The notes beneath the pieces were generated by a model that was given only the letters and a program-made list of their open reading frames with translations, was not told the DNA's origin and searched no databases. Shown one piece after another: positions 32,038 to 41,213 of a stretch of 64,000 nucleotides of DNA (its first letter is position 1; each line of letters opens with the position of its first letter). A program made the position numbers and the translations under genes. Origin of the DNA: Planococcus sp. CP5-4_YE. GTDB taxonomy: Bacteria; Bacillota; Bacilli; Bacillales_A; Planococcaceae. The stretch lies in contig NZ_JAHPZO010000004.1 of NCBI RefSeq assembly GCF_019042655.1, forward strand, positions 62,001-126,000, in the 5' to 3' direction.

Positions 32038-32917
32038 TCACCCCCTCTTCATATTCCCTTTCTAGTTGCTCGACTGCTCCCTTGACTGTTTCGCGTTTCG
32101 TCACCGTCGTTACCCCATGCCCAGCTGACCAAATATCGCGCCACGCTTTGGCATTGACAAGATGGGATAGGTCGACTTCCTTTTTAGGCTTCAAGGTTTT
32201 CGGATCGATGCCTTGTTTTTCAAGGCTCGGGATGAGGACGTTCACCGGAACTCCGCTGAACGAATCGGTATATAAAATATCTTCGATCGAGGAATCGATG
32301 ACCATCTGCTTATAGTCTTCTGGGGCGCTGCTTTCTTCGACCGCCAAAAAGCGCGTACCCATATAGGCATAATCCGCACCCATCAATAAAGCAGCCGCCA
32401 CATCTTGCCCGCTGGACAAAGAACCTGACAGGATAATCGTACCGTCAAAAAAACTCTTGACTGAAGCAATGAAGGCGAAGGGATTGAGTGTGCCGCCGTG
32501 ACCGCCAGCTCCTGCGCACACAAGAATCAATCCGTCGACGCCGCTCTGTGCCGCTTTTTTCGCATGTTTGACATTTGCAACATCTGAATAGACGAGACCG
32601 CCGTATCCATGGACGATTTCAAGCACTTCCGCAGGCGAGCCGAGCGAGGTGATGACGATCGGCGGCTTATGCTCACGGATCAATTCGACATCTTCATCGT
32701 AGCGCTTGTTCGAGCCGCGGTGGCTGATAAAATTGACCGCCCACGGAATTTCACCGAGCGCTTCTTTCACTTCGACAAGCCATTTTGCACATTCTTCGGC
32801 GGGGCGCGCATTCAGTAAAGGGAACGAGCCGATAACGCCCGCTTTCCCGGATTCGATGACCATTTGAGGCGTCGACACAAGAAACATCGGCGCCACGATA
32901 ACAGGAAGTTTAGGCAT
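32015..32917 (-). CDS. NAD(P)H-dependent flavin oxidoreductase, nitronate monooxygenase family
   Basis: A 300-aa TIM-barrel FMN protein. Family blocks: PVIVAPMFLVSTPQMVIESG at the start, GVDGLILVCAGAGGHGG in the middle with the catalytic-type His region, and ALLMGADYAYMGTRFLA for phosphate binding. Members oxidise nitronates, but others are enoyl or quinone reductases; in this acyl-CoA gene cluster the true substrate is probably an acyl-CoA-derived compound, which is inference. It overlaps the thiolase gene by 8 bases and the hydratase gene by 23. Confidence 0.78.
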   Translation of the reverse strand: MPKLPVIVAPMFLVSTPQMVIESGKAGVIGSFPLLNARPAEECAKWLVEVKEALGEIPWAVNFISHRGSNKRYDEDVELIREHKPPIVITSLGSPAEVLEIVHGYGGLVYSDVANVKHAKKAAQSGVDGLILVCAGAGGHGGTLNPFAFIASVKSFFDGTIILSGSLSSGQDVAAALLMGADYAYMGTRFLAVEESSAPEDYKQMVIDSSIEDILYTDSFSGVPVNVLIPSLEKQGIDPKTLKPKKEVDLSHLVNAKAWRDIWSAGHGVTTVTKRETVKGAVEQLEREYEEGVNALVRNN

Positions 32918-34091
32918 GTTCGATCACCACCGCAATTCCCTGGCCGCCGCCGATGCACAAACTGGCGACTGCATATTTTCCGCCGCGGCGCTTCAGTTCA
33001 TAAGCCGCCGACAGCAAGATGCGTGCACCGCTCGCGCCGACCGGATGTCCTAGAGCAATTGCTCCGCCGTTGACATTCACTTTCGAACGGTCCAGCCCGA
33101 GCTCTTTTTCCACCGCCAAATATTGCGCCGCGAACGCTTCGTTCACTTCGACCAAATCGATATCATCCATTGTCAGCTCCGCTTTTTCGAGTGCACGCTG
33201 GATAGCGGGAGCCGGCCCGATGCCCATGATGGTCGGATCTACACCAGCCACATGCCAGGACACGATCCGCGCAATAGGCGACAAGCCGTGCTTTGTAACG
33301 GCATCTTCCCCTGCCACGACAAGAGACGCCGCCCCGTCGTTGATGCCTGAAGCGTTGCCCGCTGTTACAGAGCCGTCTTTTTTAAACGACGGGCGCAGTT
33401 TCGACAAGCCCTCTGTATTAGCATCCGGTTTGATGTGTTCATCTTTGTCGACCACAAGCGTGCCTTTGCGCGTTTTCACTTCGACACCGACAATTTCTTC
33501 ATCAAACTGTCCGCCCGTTGCCGCTTTTGCTGCCCGTTGATTCGATTCGACCGCAAATGCGTCTTGCGCTTCACGTGAGATGTTGTATTGCTCCGCCAAT
33601 TTTTCCGCCGTCATCCCCATGCCGCTTCCCGTATATTGATCGGTCAGCGTCGCAAGAAGCATATCTTCAAACTGCATCGGTCCCATCTTCGCTTTGCTGA
33701 AACGCTGGGTAAAATTCGCATAAGGCGACATCGACATATTTTCGGCGCCGCCGGCCAAGACAATATCCGCTTCCCCGAGCAGGATATGCTGCGCTGCGGA
33801 AACGACCGCCTGCGCACCGGACCCGCATAGCCGGTTCAAAGTTAAAGCTGGTACTTCCTGCGGGACGCCAGCATTTAAGCCGATGTGGCGCGCCAGATAA
33901 GCTGCATTGACGTTCGACTGGATGACATTTCCGTAAATGACGTGATCCACATGTTCCGCTTTGACCTTCGCTCTTTTGAGCGCTTCCACCGCTGTCGCTG
34001 TCCCGAGCTCTGTTGCATCGGTATTGGCAAACGAACCGCCGAATGCCCCAAATGCCGTTCTTGCCCCATCTACTAGGTATACACGTTTCAT
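32910..34091 (-). CDS. Acetyl-CoA C-acyltransferase (thiolase)
   Basis: A 393-aa thiolase. The nucleophilic Cys lies in LNRLCGSGAQAV (about 88), the His in GHPVGASGAR near 350, and the second Cys in CIGGGQG near 380. Length and motifs agree with degradative 3-ketoacyl-CoA thiolases (FadA type), which cut 3-ketoacyl-CoA to acetyl-CoA plus a shortened acyl-CoA; an acetoacetyl-CoA thiolase role cannot be excluded. The ATG at 34091 is 8 bases after AAAGGAG; an ATG two codons upstream is too close to it. Confidence 0.9.
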   Translation of the reverse strand: MKRVYLVDGARTAFGAFGGSFANTDATELGTATAVEALKRAKVKAEHVDHVIYGNVIQSNVNAAYLARHIGLNAGVPQEVPALTLNRLCGSGAQAVVSAAQHILLGEADIVLAGGAENMSMSPYANFTQRFSKAKMGPMQFEDMLLATLTDQYTGSGMGMTAEKLAEQYNISREAQDAFAVESNQRAAKAATGGQFDEEIVGVEVKTRKGTLVVDKDEHIKPDANTEGLSKLRPSFKKDGSVTAGNASGINDGAASLVVAGEDAVTKHGLSPIARIVSWHVAGVDPTIMGIGPAPAIQRALEKAELTMDDIDLVEVNEAFAAQYLAVEKELGLDRSKVNVNGGAIALGHPVGASGARILLSAAYELKRRGGKYAVASLCIGGGQGIAVVIEHA

Positions 34092-34213
34092 GTTCATGTC
34101 TCCTTTTCCCGCCCGCATCAGAAGGGCTTACATGTTTTCGCTTAATTAACAGAAAGATTAGTCTCTAACTTTATCGTATCGTTCAGTAAATGTATTCACG
34201 GAACAACAGCCAG

Positions 34214-34573
34214 TTATTCCATCTCAAAGCTGCCGACGAGCTTTCCAGTACCGGAAGTATCTTTGATCTGCAGCTCACCTGCATTCTCTGTCGTCAGCAT
34301 CCCTTCGATGACAAATGCCTCGCCTGCATGTGCCATACTGACAAAGCGCACGGTGAATTTATTTAACTTCCTGTCCGGCAACCATTCTTCTATCGCCTCT
34401 GCTGCCCAGCCCATCAATAACATGCCATGGGCGATCGGTTCCTTGAGGCCTTTTTGGCGCGCCACTTTCGGTACTGTGTGAATTTCGTTAAAATCGCCGG
34501 ACGCACCTGAATAGCGCACCATATCGATTGGCGCGAGTGCGTCTTTATGAATGTTCGGCAATTTCTGCGCCAT
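34214..34573 (-). CDS. MaoC-like hydratase/dehydratase, C-terminal partner
   Basis: A 119-aa hot-dog-fold protein. The R-specific hydratase motif is visible as YSGASGDFNEIHTVPKVA (about 21-38) with the catalytic Asp and His. It overlaps the preceding MaoC-N-type gene by 29 bases. The pair probably forms a heteromeric (R)-enoyl-CoA hydratase, as for other split MaoC proteins. Confidence 0.85.
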   Translation of the reverse strand: MAQKLPNIHKDALAPIDMVRYSGASGDFNEIHTVPKVARQKGLKEPIAHGMLLMGWAAEAIEEWLPDRKLNKFTVRFVSMAHAGEAFVIEGMLTTENAGELQIKDTSGTGKLVGSFEME

Positions 34574-34997
34574 GCTGTTCCCGCCTTTCGATTAAGGTTG
34601 CCCGCCCGATACGGACCACTTCACGGTTTTGATTGCGGTAAGTGGTTTCAAACTGGTAAAAACGCTTGTCTTTTTTATCGAATTGGTCAGTGAGCACGGC
34701 TTTCGCTGTAATGACATCCCCGCTGATAATATCTTCTCCATATTCGAAACTTTGCTCGCCGTGCAGGATATCATTCGGATCTAATCCCCACTGACTGAAC
34801 AATTGATAAAAATCTCGTTCATTCCAGAAATCGATGACTGTCGTGTATGTAGGTGGGGCGGGGATATCCCGGTATCCCGCATCCAATGCTGCTTGCCTGT
34901 CAAAATAAACCGGATTCTGCAAGCCGAGTGCCCGCGCAAATTCCCGTACCTTGCCGGCTTCTACGCGAAACGGCGCGTAGTGAAATTCTTGCTCCAT
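34545..34997 (-). CDS. FAS1-like/MaoC N-terminal dehydratase domain protein
   Basis: A 150-aa hot-dog-fold protein of the MaoC_dehydrat_N type (VEAGKVREFARALGLQNPVY, then PAPPTYTTVIDFWN and GEQSFEYGEDIISGD). It lacks the catalytic D-x4-H motif, as expected for the structural half of a two-subunit hydratase. It is followed by and overlaps the catalytic MaoC gene. Confidence 0.82.
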   Translation of the reverse strand: MEQEFHYAPFRVEAGKVREFARALGLQNPVYFDRQAALDAGYRDIPAPPTYTTVIDFWNERDFYQLFSQWGLDPNDILHGEQSFEYGEDIISGDVITAKAVLTDQFDKKDKRFYQFETTYRNQNREVVRIGRATLIERREQHGAEIAEHS

Positions 34998-35041
34998 TGC
35001 TTTTCCCTCCTCTTTTTACACTTCCATTAGCAAGACGCCTG

Positions 35042-36094
35042 CTATAGTACTTCGCCCCTACGCGTCCGGTTGGCCATATCTATTAGATTCGCGACCGCTT
35101 TGTTTAAATGGCGGAAACGTTCATCTTCGATTTCGCCATTTTTCCAGCGATAATAGATTTGCTGCAAAATTCCAGCCAGTTTATAGAACCCGAACGCTAG
35201 GTAATAGTTGATATTCGATACATCGCGTCCGCTTTGCTTCGCATACTCTTCCACGAACTCCTTGCGGCTGTAGAAGCCAGGTTGACTCGAGATGACGTGG
35301 ATGCCGATATCCGCATCTTCCGCTTGTCCCCAATAGGCTAAAGTCGATCCGACATCGCTGAGCGGATCGCCGATTGTCGACAATTCCCAATCAAGAACGC
35401 CGGTTGCAAGGCCCGGACTTTCTTCATCAATCACCATATTGTTTAACTTAAAATCATTATGGACGATCGTCGTTTCCCCGTTAACCGGTATATTCGCCGT
35501 AAGCCATCGCTCCAGCTCTTCAAGCCCGGCGATATCATCAGTTTTGGAGTGATGGTGGCGCTTGATCCACCCTTTTACTTGGCGCTCCATGAATCCCTCG
35601 GGTTTGCCCATCTCAGCAAGTCCGGCTTTTTTGTAATCGATCGCCTGTAACTGAACCAATGTTGAAATAACATTCTTGGAGATGACTGGCCCTACTTGTT
35701 CCGAGCTTCCAAATACTTCAGGGAGTTCTTGATCGATGACGAGTCCCTGTTTTTTCTCCATGACGTAAAAATGCTTGTCCATCACTTCGGGGTCTTCACA
35801 ATACACATATGGTTCAGGTGCCAGCGGGAACACCGGATGCACTTTTTCGAGCATCTTGAATTCCCGTTCCATATCATGTGCTTTTGGCGGGATCTCTCCA
35901 AACGGCGGGCGCCTCAAGACGCCTTCCCAGTCCCCGATCTGCAGCAAGTAAGTAAGATTTGAATAGCCTTCAGAAAACTGGCGGACCTTCATCTCGCCTT
36001 CTGGCAATTGCGGAATCGCCTTGCGCAGGAAACGTTCGACTTTTGTCCAATCGACTTCTTGTGTTTTTTTTGTTTTCGGTGTTGTCTCACTCAT
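35042..36094 (-). CDS. Phosphotransferase family protein (ACAD10/11 or LvaA-like acyl-CoA kinase fold)
   Basis: A 350-aa protein of the aminoglycoside phosphotransferase fold. The catalytic loop HNDFKLNN (HxDxxxxN) and the metal-binding GVLDWELSTIGDP are intact, so it should be an active kinase. The N-terminal PEGEMKVRQFSEGYSNLTYLL segment is the ATP-binding sheet. The group includes the kinase domain of ACAD10/ACAD11 and LvaA, which phosphorylate 4-hydroxyacyl-CoA. The acyl-CoA dehydrogenase that would act next is encoded upstream. The ATG at 36094 is 7 bases after GGAGAG. It is not an antibiotic-resistance gene by context. Confidence 0.8.
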   Translation of the reverse strand: MSETTPKTKKTQEVDWTKVERFLRKAIPQLPEGEMKVRQFSEGYSNLTYLLQIGDWEGVLRRPPFGEIPPKAHDMEREFKMLEKVHPVFPLAPEPYVYCEDPEVMDKHFYVMEKKQGLVIDQELPEVFGSSEQVGPVISKNVISTLVQLQAIDYKKAGLAEMGKPEGFMERQVKGWIKRHHHSKTDDIAGLEELERWLTANIPVNGETTIVHNDFKLNNMVIDEESPGLATGVLDWELSTIGDPLSDVGSTLAYWGQAEDADIGIHVISSQPGFYSRKEFVEEYAKQSGRDVSNINYYLAFGFYKLAGILQQIYYRWKNGEIEDERFRHLNKAVANLIDMANRTRRGEVL

Positions 36095-36351
36095 AGTAAT
36101 TCTCTCCAAGTCATTCGTATTTGAAAATCTTTTTCTCGGTTTCTTACTGAGATTACTAGTCTGCACATATCTTATCGATCACGGCGCCGGTCATTAATTG
36201 AAAACAAGTCATCGACACCTATGACCCGATGAATCCGACTCATATTTTATCGGCTCGACGCACTTATCTCTCCCAAGATCCGTTACAAATCAGCGAATCA
36301 CTTTTTTCGCATATTCCACTCAGCAACACTAGCCTCATCTTGCTTATAAAA

Positions 36352-37578
36352 TTACTGCCGTAATTCATTCGCTTTCAACTGTTCACGTAACTCCATTCGC
36401 CCAACGTCGCGTAAATGGACTTGGTCCGGGCCATCAACAAGACGCAAGGTGCGTGCATTTGCGTAATGTTCGGCAAGCGGGAAATCCTCTGTCAGTCCGG
36501 CGCCGCCGAATACTTGCATCGCCCGGTCGATGACGTTAATCGATACCCGCGGCGCAGCAATTTTGATCATAGCGATTTCTTTGCGTGCAGCTTTTGCGCC
36601 ATGTTCGTCGATTTTGTGCGCAGCGTTCAAGGTCAACAGTCTGACCTGTTCAATTTCGAGACGGCTTTCGGCGATGATTTCCTTGATGACGTCTTTCTCC
36701 GCTAGTGTTGAACCGAAAGCGACGCGGCTTTCTGCCCGTCTGCACAGCAGTTCGAGTGCGCGTTCGGCAGCGCCAATTGCGCGCATGCAGTGATGGATGC
36801 GTCCTGGCCCGAGGCGGCCTTGCGCGATTTCGAATCCTCTTCCTTCACCGAGCAGCATATTGCTCGCCGGAACGCGGACATTGTCGTAATGCACTTCTGC
36901 ATGCCCTTGCGGCGCATCGTCGTAGCCAAATACAGTAAGCGGGCGGACAATCTTGACGCCAGGCGTATCGAATGGCACTAGGATCATCGACTGCTGTTTG
37001 TGTTTTTCTGCATCTGGGTCGGTTTTTCCCATAACGATCGCAATGCTGCAGCGTGGATCCATAGCCCCTGTTGTCCACCACTTTCTAGCGTTGATGATGT
37101 ATTCATCGCCTTCACGGATAATGCTGCTTTGGATATTGGTAGCATCGGATGAAGCAACATCCGGCTCTGTCATGGAGAAGCATGAGCGGATTTCACCGTT
37201 TAATAAAGGCTCGAGCCATTGCTTTTTCTGCTCGTCCGTGCCGTATTTCACAAACACTTCCATATTGCCGGTATCCGGCGCATTGCAATTGAAGATTTCT
37301 GGAGCGATGAGCGAGCGGCCCATAATTTCACATAAATGAGAGTATTCGTAGTTCGATAAACCGGCTCCATATTCCGGGTGATCGAGGAACAAATTCCATA
37401 AGCCTTGTGCTTTTGCTTTTTGCTTCAGCTCTTCGATGACCGGCGCGATGGTCCAGCGGTCGCTTGCCGTTTTCTTGTATTCTTTCACTGTCTGTTCAGC
37501 CGGATAGACGTATTCATCCATGAATTTCAATAACTCTTTACGTAGTTGTTCTGCTTGTGGCGATAATTCCTTAAGCAT
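36352..37578 (-). CDS. Acyl-CoA dehydrogenase, ACAD10/11-like
   Basis: A 408-aa flavoenzyme. The FAD and substrate blocks [18 protein letters not shown] (about 130-147) and RKWWTTGA are clear. At the C-terminus, where ordinary members have the EGTSEIQ motif with nearby catalytic Glu, it has [17 protein letters not shown], which is the form known from ACAD10 and ACAD11 (RLADGPDEVH). This subgroup removes phosphate from 4-phosphoacyl-CoA in concert with a kinase. The start is close to an AGGAGG site. A 257-base gap separates it from the kinase gene, so it may have its own transcript or share one. Confidence 0.87.
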   Translation of the reverse strand: MLKELSPQAEQLRKELLKFMDEYVYPAEQTVKEYKKTASDRWTIAPVIEELKQKAKAQGLWNLFLDHPEYGAGLSNYEYSHLCEIMGRSLIAPEIFNCNAPDTGNMEVFVKYGTDEQKKQWLEPLLNGEIRSCFSMTEPDVASSDATNIQSSIIREGDEYIINARKWWTTGAMDPRCSIAIVMGKTDPDAEKHKQQSMILVPFDTPGVKIVRPLTVFGYDDAPQGHAEVHYDNVRVPASNMLLGEGRGFEIAQGRLGPGRIHHCMRAIGAAERALELLCRRAESRVAFGSTLAEKDVIKEIIAESRLEIEQVRLLTLNAAHKIDEHGAKAARKEIAMIKIAAPRVSINVIDRAMQVFGGAGLTEDFPLAEHYANARTLRLVDGPDQVHLRDVGRMELREQLKANELRQ

Positions 37579-38025
37579 TGGATCGGCCTCCTGTTTCTTT
37601 TAATGTGTTTTTCAAGTCTTTCCGGACGCAGTGCGCGGAAGGCATTCTAGGAGAACAAATTGATCAATCAGCTTGAAGTTTATTGTCCTGTAATGACCGC
37701 TTGTTTTCTCTGTTGCGCGCTGCTTTGTTTACAAACAATTGATCGAACAATGAATGGAAATTCACCAATATCTTCACGAGCAAAAATTCTATCGTTGCTT
37801 TGACTATCAAACGAAACTCTCTCGGGAGTAAATGAAAGCACTTACATATTATTTAAAAAAAATAAAACATCTAAACATTCACTAAACTATATTCAGAAAA
37901 AGTATATCTTTTCCTTTTTTGAATTACAAGTTTACTTTTAAATTATTTTAAATATTCTTTTTATTAACTATCGCAAAAAAACTTCTGTCCGTTTTGGACA
38001 GAAGTTGGCTTGTTCATAAAATTTC
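37579..38025. other. 447-base AT-rich intergenic region with inverted repeats
   Basis: No gene is seen. It holds an inverted repeat TTGTTT-AC-AAACAA (37725-37738), another TGAAT-GGAA-ATTCA (37751-37764), and a cre-like 14-mer TGAAAGCACTTACA (37833-37846, one mismatch). These may be regulator sites for the acyl-CoA dehydrogenase gene; the second vaguely recalls FadR-type TGAATGA arms. No confident promoter could be placed. The right end is the terminator of the YebC-like gene. Confidence 0.4.
37980..38006 (-). terminator. Rho-independent terminator of the YebC-family gene
   Basis: AACTTCTGTCC and GGACAGAAGTT form an 11-bp perfect stem; TTTTTTT follows on the minus strand. Confidence 0.9.
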
Positions 38026-38742
38026 TTATGCCAAGTCTACGTTGTGATAGACTTGCTGGACGTCTTCGAGGTCTTCAATGGCATCGACCATCTTCTCGAA
38101 TTGCGCCTGGTCTTCTTCTGACAGCGGCAATTCGTTCTGCGGAAGCATCGTCAATTCAGCGACCGTGAAATCCGTTACGCCGTCCGATTTGAATGCTTCT
38201 TGCACCAAGTGAAACTGATCGGGTTCTGCATAGACGATGACGATGCCTTCTTCTTCTAGGATGTCACGCACATCAATATCCGCTTCCATCAATAGCTCCA
38301 GCGTATCGTCAGCCGATTTGCCTTCTACGCCGATGACCGCCGTATGGTCAAACATATACGCAACCGATCCGCTGACGCCCATATTGCCGCCGTTTTTACC
38401 GAATGCTGCGCGCACGTCGGATGCGGTGCGGTTAACGTTGTTGGTCAAAGTATCGACGATAACCATCGACCCGTTCGGCCCGAATCCTTCGTAACGAAGC
38501 TCGTCGTAGTTCTCTTCCGATCCGCCTTTTGCTTTTTCGACGGCACGGTCGATGATGGCTCTTGGCACGTTATAAGTCTTCGCACGCTCCAGCACGACCT
38601 TCAATGCTTGGTTCGATTCCGGGTCTGGTTCGCCTTGCTTGGCGGCTACATATATTTCACGGCCAAATTTAGCATAGATTCGGCTTGTGTTGGCATCTTT
38701 GGAAGCTTTTTTCTCTTTAATGTTATTCCATTTGCGTCCCAT
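38026..38742 (-). CDS. YebC/PmpR family protein (YeeI-type paralogue)
   Basis: A 238-aa protein of the YebC family: [20 protein letters not shown] start, then [19 protein letters not shown] and a C-terminal [12 protein letters not shown]. Family members act as DNA-binding regulators or, according to newer work, in translation of polyproline stretches. The MGRKWNNIK start is that of the YeeI/YrbC-type group in Bacillus rather than MAGHSKW of canonical YebC. It stands alone with its own terminator. Confidence 0.88.
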   Translation of the reverse strand: MGRKWNNIKEKKASKDANTSRIYAKFGREIYVAAKQGEPDPESNQALKVVLERAKTYNVPRAIIDRAVEKAKGGSEENYDELRYEGFGPNGSMVIVDTLTNNVNRTASDVRAAFGKNGGNMGVSGSVAYMFDHTAVIGVEGKSADDTLELLMEADIDVRDILEEEGIVIVYAEPDQFHLVQEAFKSDGVTDFTVAELTMLPQNELPLSEEDQAQFEKMVDAIEDLEDVQQVYHNVDLA

Positions 38743-38879
38743 TGTTATTCCTTCTTTCTCAAATTTCTTACGATGAAGAACATCATTTCACTCTATTATA
38801 ATACAATACCTTCCGCTCTATCGACCTTCAGCCTCAAAAAACCGTCTTCCACCCGCTTATTTTCCTTGCCCTCATTTAA

Positions 38880-38933
38880 AATCGCCTTGGCTATCTCACT
38901 GCGGATAGCTCCAGCGGGACAGTCAAGGCGATT
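38880..38933 (-). terminator. Probable branched terminator of nos
   Basis: AATCGCCTTG and CAAGGCGATT form the outer stem, with an inner CTATC/GATAG hairpin. On the minus strand ATTTTAAAT follows. It lies just after the NO synthase stop. Confidence 0.6.
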
Positions 38934-38939
38934 GGTTTT

Positions 38940-40037
38940 TCATTTTCCATAAGGAGCTTGCTGGTAAAAATAATTCGGTTTAACGATATCGTTTTTATAC
39001 GGCTTGTGGAAAATATGCGTCGTTGCCGGCGACACCGGTGGGATAAGCCATGCCCAATTACCGGTGACTTGACGACCTTCCCGTTCTTCGATTTTCTCGA
39101 AACTCTTGAACTGCTTGGCGGCCGTATGGTGGTCCACTATGGTCACGCCCGCATTCGCAAATGATTCAAGCACTGCCACGTTCAATTCGACGAGCGCTTT
39201 ATCTTTCCACAGCGTCCGCTGTGAACTCGTATCGATCCCCATAATGTTTGCCATTTGGGGCAACAAGTCATAGCGGCCTTCATCCGCTAGATTGCGTGCA
39301 CCGATTTCAGTTCCCATATACCAGCCATTGAATGGCGCCATGGCGTATTCAATACCCCCGATTTCGAGTTTCATATCGGAGATGAGCGGCACCGCATACC
39401 ATTTCACCCCGAGCTCCGCCAACTCTGGCCAATCCGGGTGACTAATTGAGACTTCAGGCTTGGCATCGGCTGGGAGCTCGAACCATTTAGGCTCTTTTCC
39501 GGTTTCACCAATCACTACTGGCAACAGGTCGAACTCACTTCCTGCCCCTTGCCATCCCAGTGCCTCGCATTGTTTGGTAAATGCAAGAGACGAAGAATCG
39601 CCGATAATCCGGCCGTCCCGCTCATACCCTGCATAGCGTAATAGTTGATGGTTCCAGATACGCATCCCGCTTTTGTCTGACTGCTTGAAAATCGTAATGG
39701 CCGGGCGAATTTGCCCTCCGTTGAATGCAAAGCGCAAATGGCGGACGATGGCCGAAAATACTTGTTCTTCCGTTTCCGCTTCACGTTCATCAAAGATTTC
39801 CAAAGTCTGCCAAAATAAACGCCCGATGCAACGGTTGTTATTGCGCCACGCCATGCGCGCCCCATGCTGCAATTCTTCCGTCGTATGTAAATAGCTGCCC
39901 GAAGACTCGATTTCCTGTTCAATCTCCACTACACGGCGGCGGATTTCCTGTTCGTTTTTTCCCAGTTCCACATAACATGTTTCGATGAAATGAGCGGCCT
40001 CTTCAAATAGAAGAGTGCTTTCTTTTAGCATTTCCAT
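38940..40037 (-). CDS. nos: Nitric oxide synthase oxygenase
   Basis: A 365-aa heme enzyme that makes NO from arginine. The heme thiolate is in WRNNNRCIGRLFW (Cys70). The substrate region PFNGWYMGTEIGARNL with the arginine-binding Glu and the C-terminal WAWLIPPVSPATTHIFHKPY are fully conserved. There is no reductase domain, as usual in bacteria, where cellular flavodoxin or ferredoxin reductases supply electrons. Known roles in Gram-positives are protection from oxidative stress, which fits the window. The ATG at 40037 is 8 bases after GGAG; an in-frame GTG three codons earlier is too close. Confidence 0.95.
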   Translation of the reverse strand: MEMLKESTLLFEEAAHFIETCYVELGKNEQEIRRRVVEIEQEIESSGSYLHTTEELQHGARMAWRNNNRCIGRLFWQTLEIFDEREAETEEQVFSAIVRHLRFAFNGGQIRPAITIFKQSDKSGMRIWNHQLLRYAGYERDGRIIGDSSSLAFTKQCEALGWQGAGSEFDLLPVVIGETGKEPKWFELPADAKPEVSISHPDWPELAELGVKWYAVPLISDMKLEIGGIEYAMAPFNGWYMGTEIGARNLADEGRYDLLPQMANIMGIDTSSQRTLWKDKALVELNVAVLESFANAGVTIVDHHTAAKQFKSFEKIEEREGRQVTGNWAWLIPPVSPATTHIFHKPYKNDIVKPNYFYQQAPYGK

Positions 40038-40182
40038 ACATTTCACTCCTTTCCGTACATCGTACCACCAGAAGTTGCTGCCGGTCGGCAGATTTGTGAC
40101 AACTCTTTGATTTTCAGCCGTGCTTTAGTACACTATATAAAGTGAATTAAACATTTCGACAATTAAAAGAGAGCGATAAATT

Positions 40183-40306
40183 CGTTCCAGGCGGACGCTT
40201 TTGGGCCCATAGGATGTGGGTGGTCATGAAGCTGGTAGGGCATAGACTCCTGTCGCTTCGTCGCAGTACTTTGTCGCTGCTTCTGCAGGAGTCGCCTTTC
40301 ACTCTT
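40183..40306. repeat. Diverged copy of a dispersed Bacillales intergenic repeat
   Basis: On the minus strand the segment begins GAGTGAAAGGCGACTCCTGC and ends AAAGCGTCCGCCTGGAACG. These ends match, from memory, an intergenic repeat common in Bacillaceae/Planococcaceae chromosomes. Inside, GACTCCTG (40245) and CAGGAGTC (40286) form a long hairpin. No coding potential is seen, and no second copy was noticed in the window. Confidence 0.5.
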
Positions 40307-40359
40307 TTATATGATCCATCTAATTGATACATAATACAAAAGCAAGGGAGCGGCGCGAT

Positions 40360-41160
40360 ATGGTGAAAGCGATTTTCTTTGATTTGGACGATACCTTATT
40401 ATGGGATCAGCAAAGCGTAAAAGAAGCTTTCCGCGAAACCTGCGAGTGGGCAGCGAAACAGACAAGCGCTGATTGCAGCGGCTTGGAACAGGCAGTGCGG
40501 GAAGAAGCGCGCAAACTGTATGCGGGTTATCCGATATATGCCTTTACGCAAATGATCGGCATCAACCCGTTTGAAGGGCTGTGGGGGCGCTTCGATGATT
40601 CGGGGGACGATTTCCAACAGCTTAAAGAAGTCGCTCCTGGCTACCAGAAGCAGGCCTGGACGCTCGGGCTGAAACACCTCGGCATCGACAATCCTGTCTT
40701 AGGCCAACAACTCGCCGAGTATTTCCCGGAAGCCAGAAAACGCAACCCCATTCTCTACGAAGACACCCTGGAAGTGCTCGATCAATTGACAGGACGTTTC
40801 GATTTATTACTGTTGACCAATGGCTCGCCAAGCCTTCAGCAGATTAAACTCGACATCACGCCAGAAATCGCGCCGTATTTCGACCATATCGTTATCTCCG
40901 GCGCATTCGGGCGCGGCAAGCCTGACGCCTCTATTTTTGAACATGCTTTGTCGAAGTTCGGCTATCGCCCGGAAGAGGTATTGATGGTCGGCGACAATCC
41001 GTTAACTGATATTCTCGGCGCTGAGCGTGCCGGCATTCCATCCGTCTGGTTGAACCGCGAAAATAAAACGCCTCATGAAACGGTAGTTGCAACTCACGAA
41101 ATTAGAGACCTGCGAGAGCTATTGCCTTTACTCGAGCAGTTGGAAACTGTATCTAAATAA
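40360..41160 (+). CDS. HAD-superfamily hydrolase (YfnB-like)
   Basis: A 266-aa phosphatase-type HAD protein. Motif I IFFDLDDTLL (nucleophile Asp 8), motif II LLLTNGSPS, motif III Lys in GRGKPDASIFEHAL and motif IV LMVGDNPLTDILGA are all present. The helical cap lies between about 18 and 110. The substrate is unknown. The ATG is 9 bases after GGGAG; an earlier ATG at 40324 lacks a site. Single gene ending in a shared terminator. Confidence 0.85.
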   Translation: MVKAIFFDLDDTLLWDQQSVKEAFRETCEWAAKQTSADCSGLEQAVREEARKLYAGYPIYAFTQMIGINPFEGLWGRFDDSGDDFQQLKEVAPGYQKQAWTLGLKHLGIDNPVLGQQLAEYFPEARKRNPILYEDTLEVLDQLTGRFDLLLLTNGSPSLQQIKLDITPEIAPYFDHIVISGAFGRGKPDASIFEHALSKFGYRPEEVLMVGDNPLTDILGAERAGIPSVWLNRENKTPHETVVATHEIRDLRELLPLLEQLETVSK

Positions 41161-41162
41161 GA

Positions 41163-41209
41163 AAAGCGCCCACACCGATTGGTCTCTAGACGATCGGTGC
41201 GGGCGCTTT
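41163..41209. terminator. Bidirectional terminator between HAD gene and serA
   Basis: AAGCGCCC-A-CACCGAT pairs with ATCGGTG-C-GGGCGCTT, with A and T runs on the two sides. It serves both convergent genes. Confidence 0.85.
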
Positions 41210-41213
41210 ATGT

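Noticed and set aside
35042-36094. Aminoglycoside phosphotransferase (resistance) reading of the kinase-fold gene
   Set aside because: Its place next to an ACAD10/11-like dehydrogenase and beta-oxidation genes indicates acyl-CoA metabolism rather than resistance.
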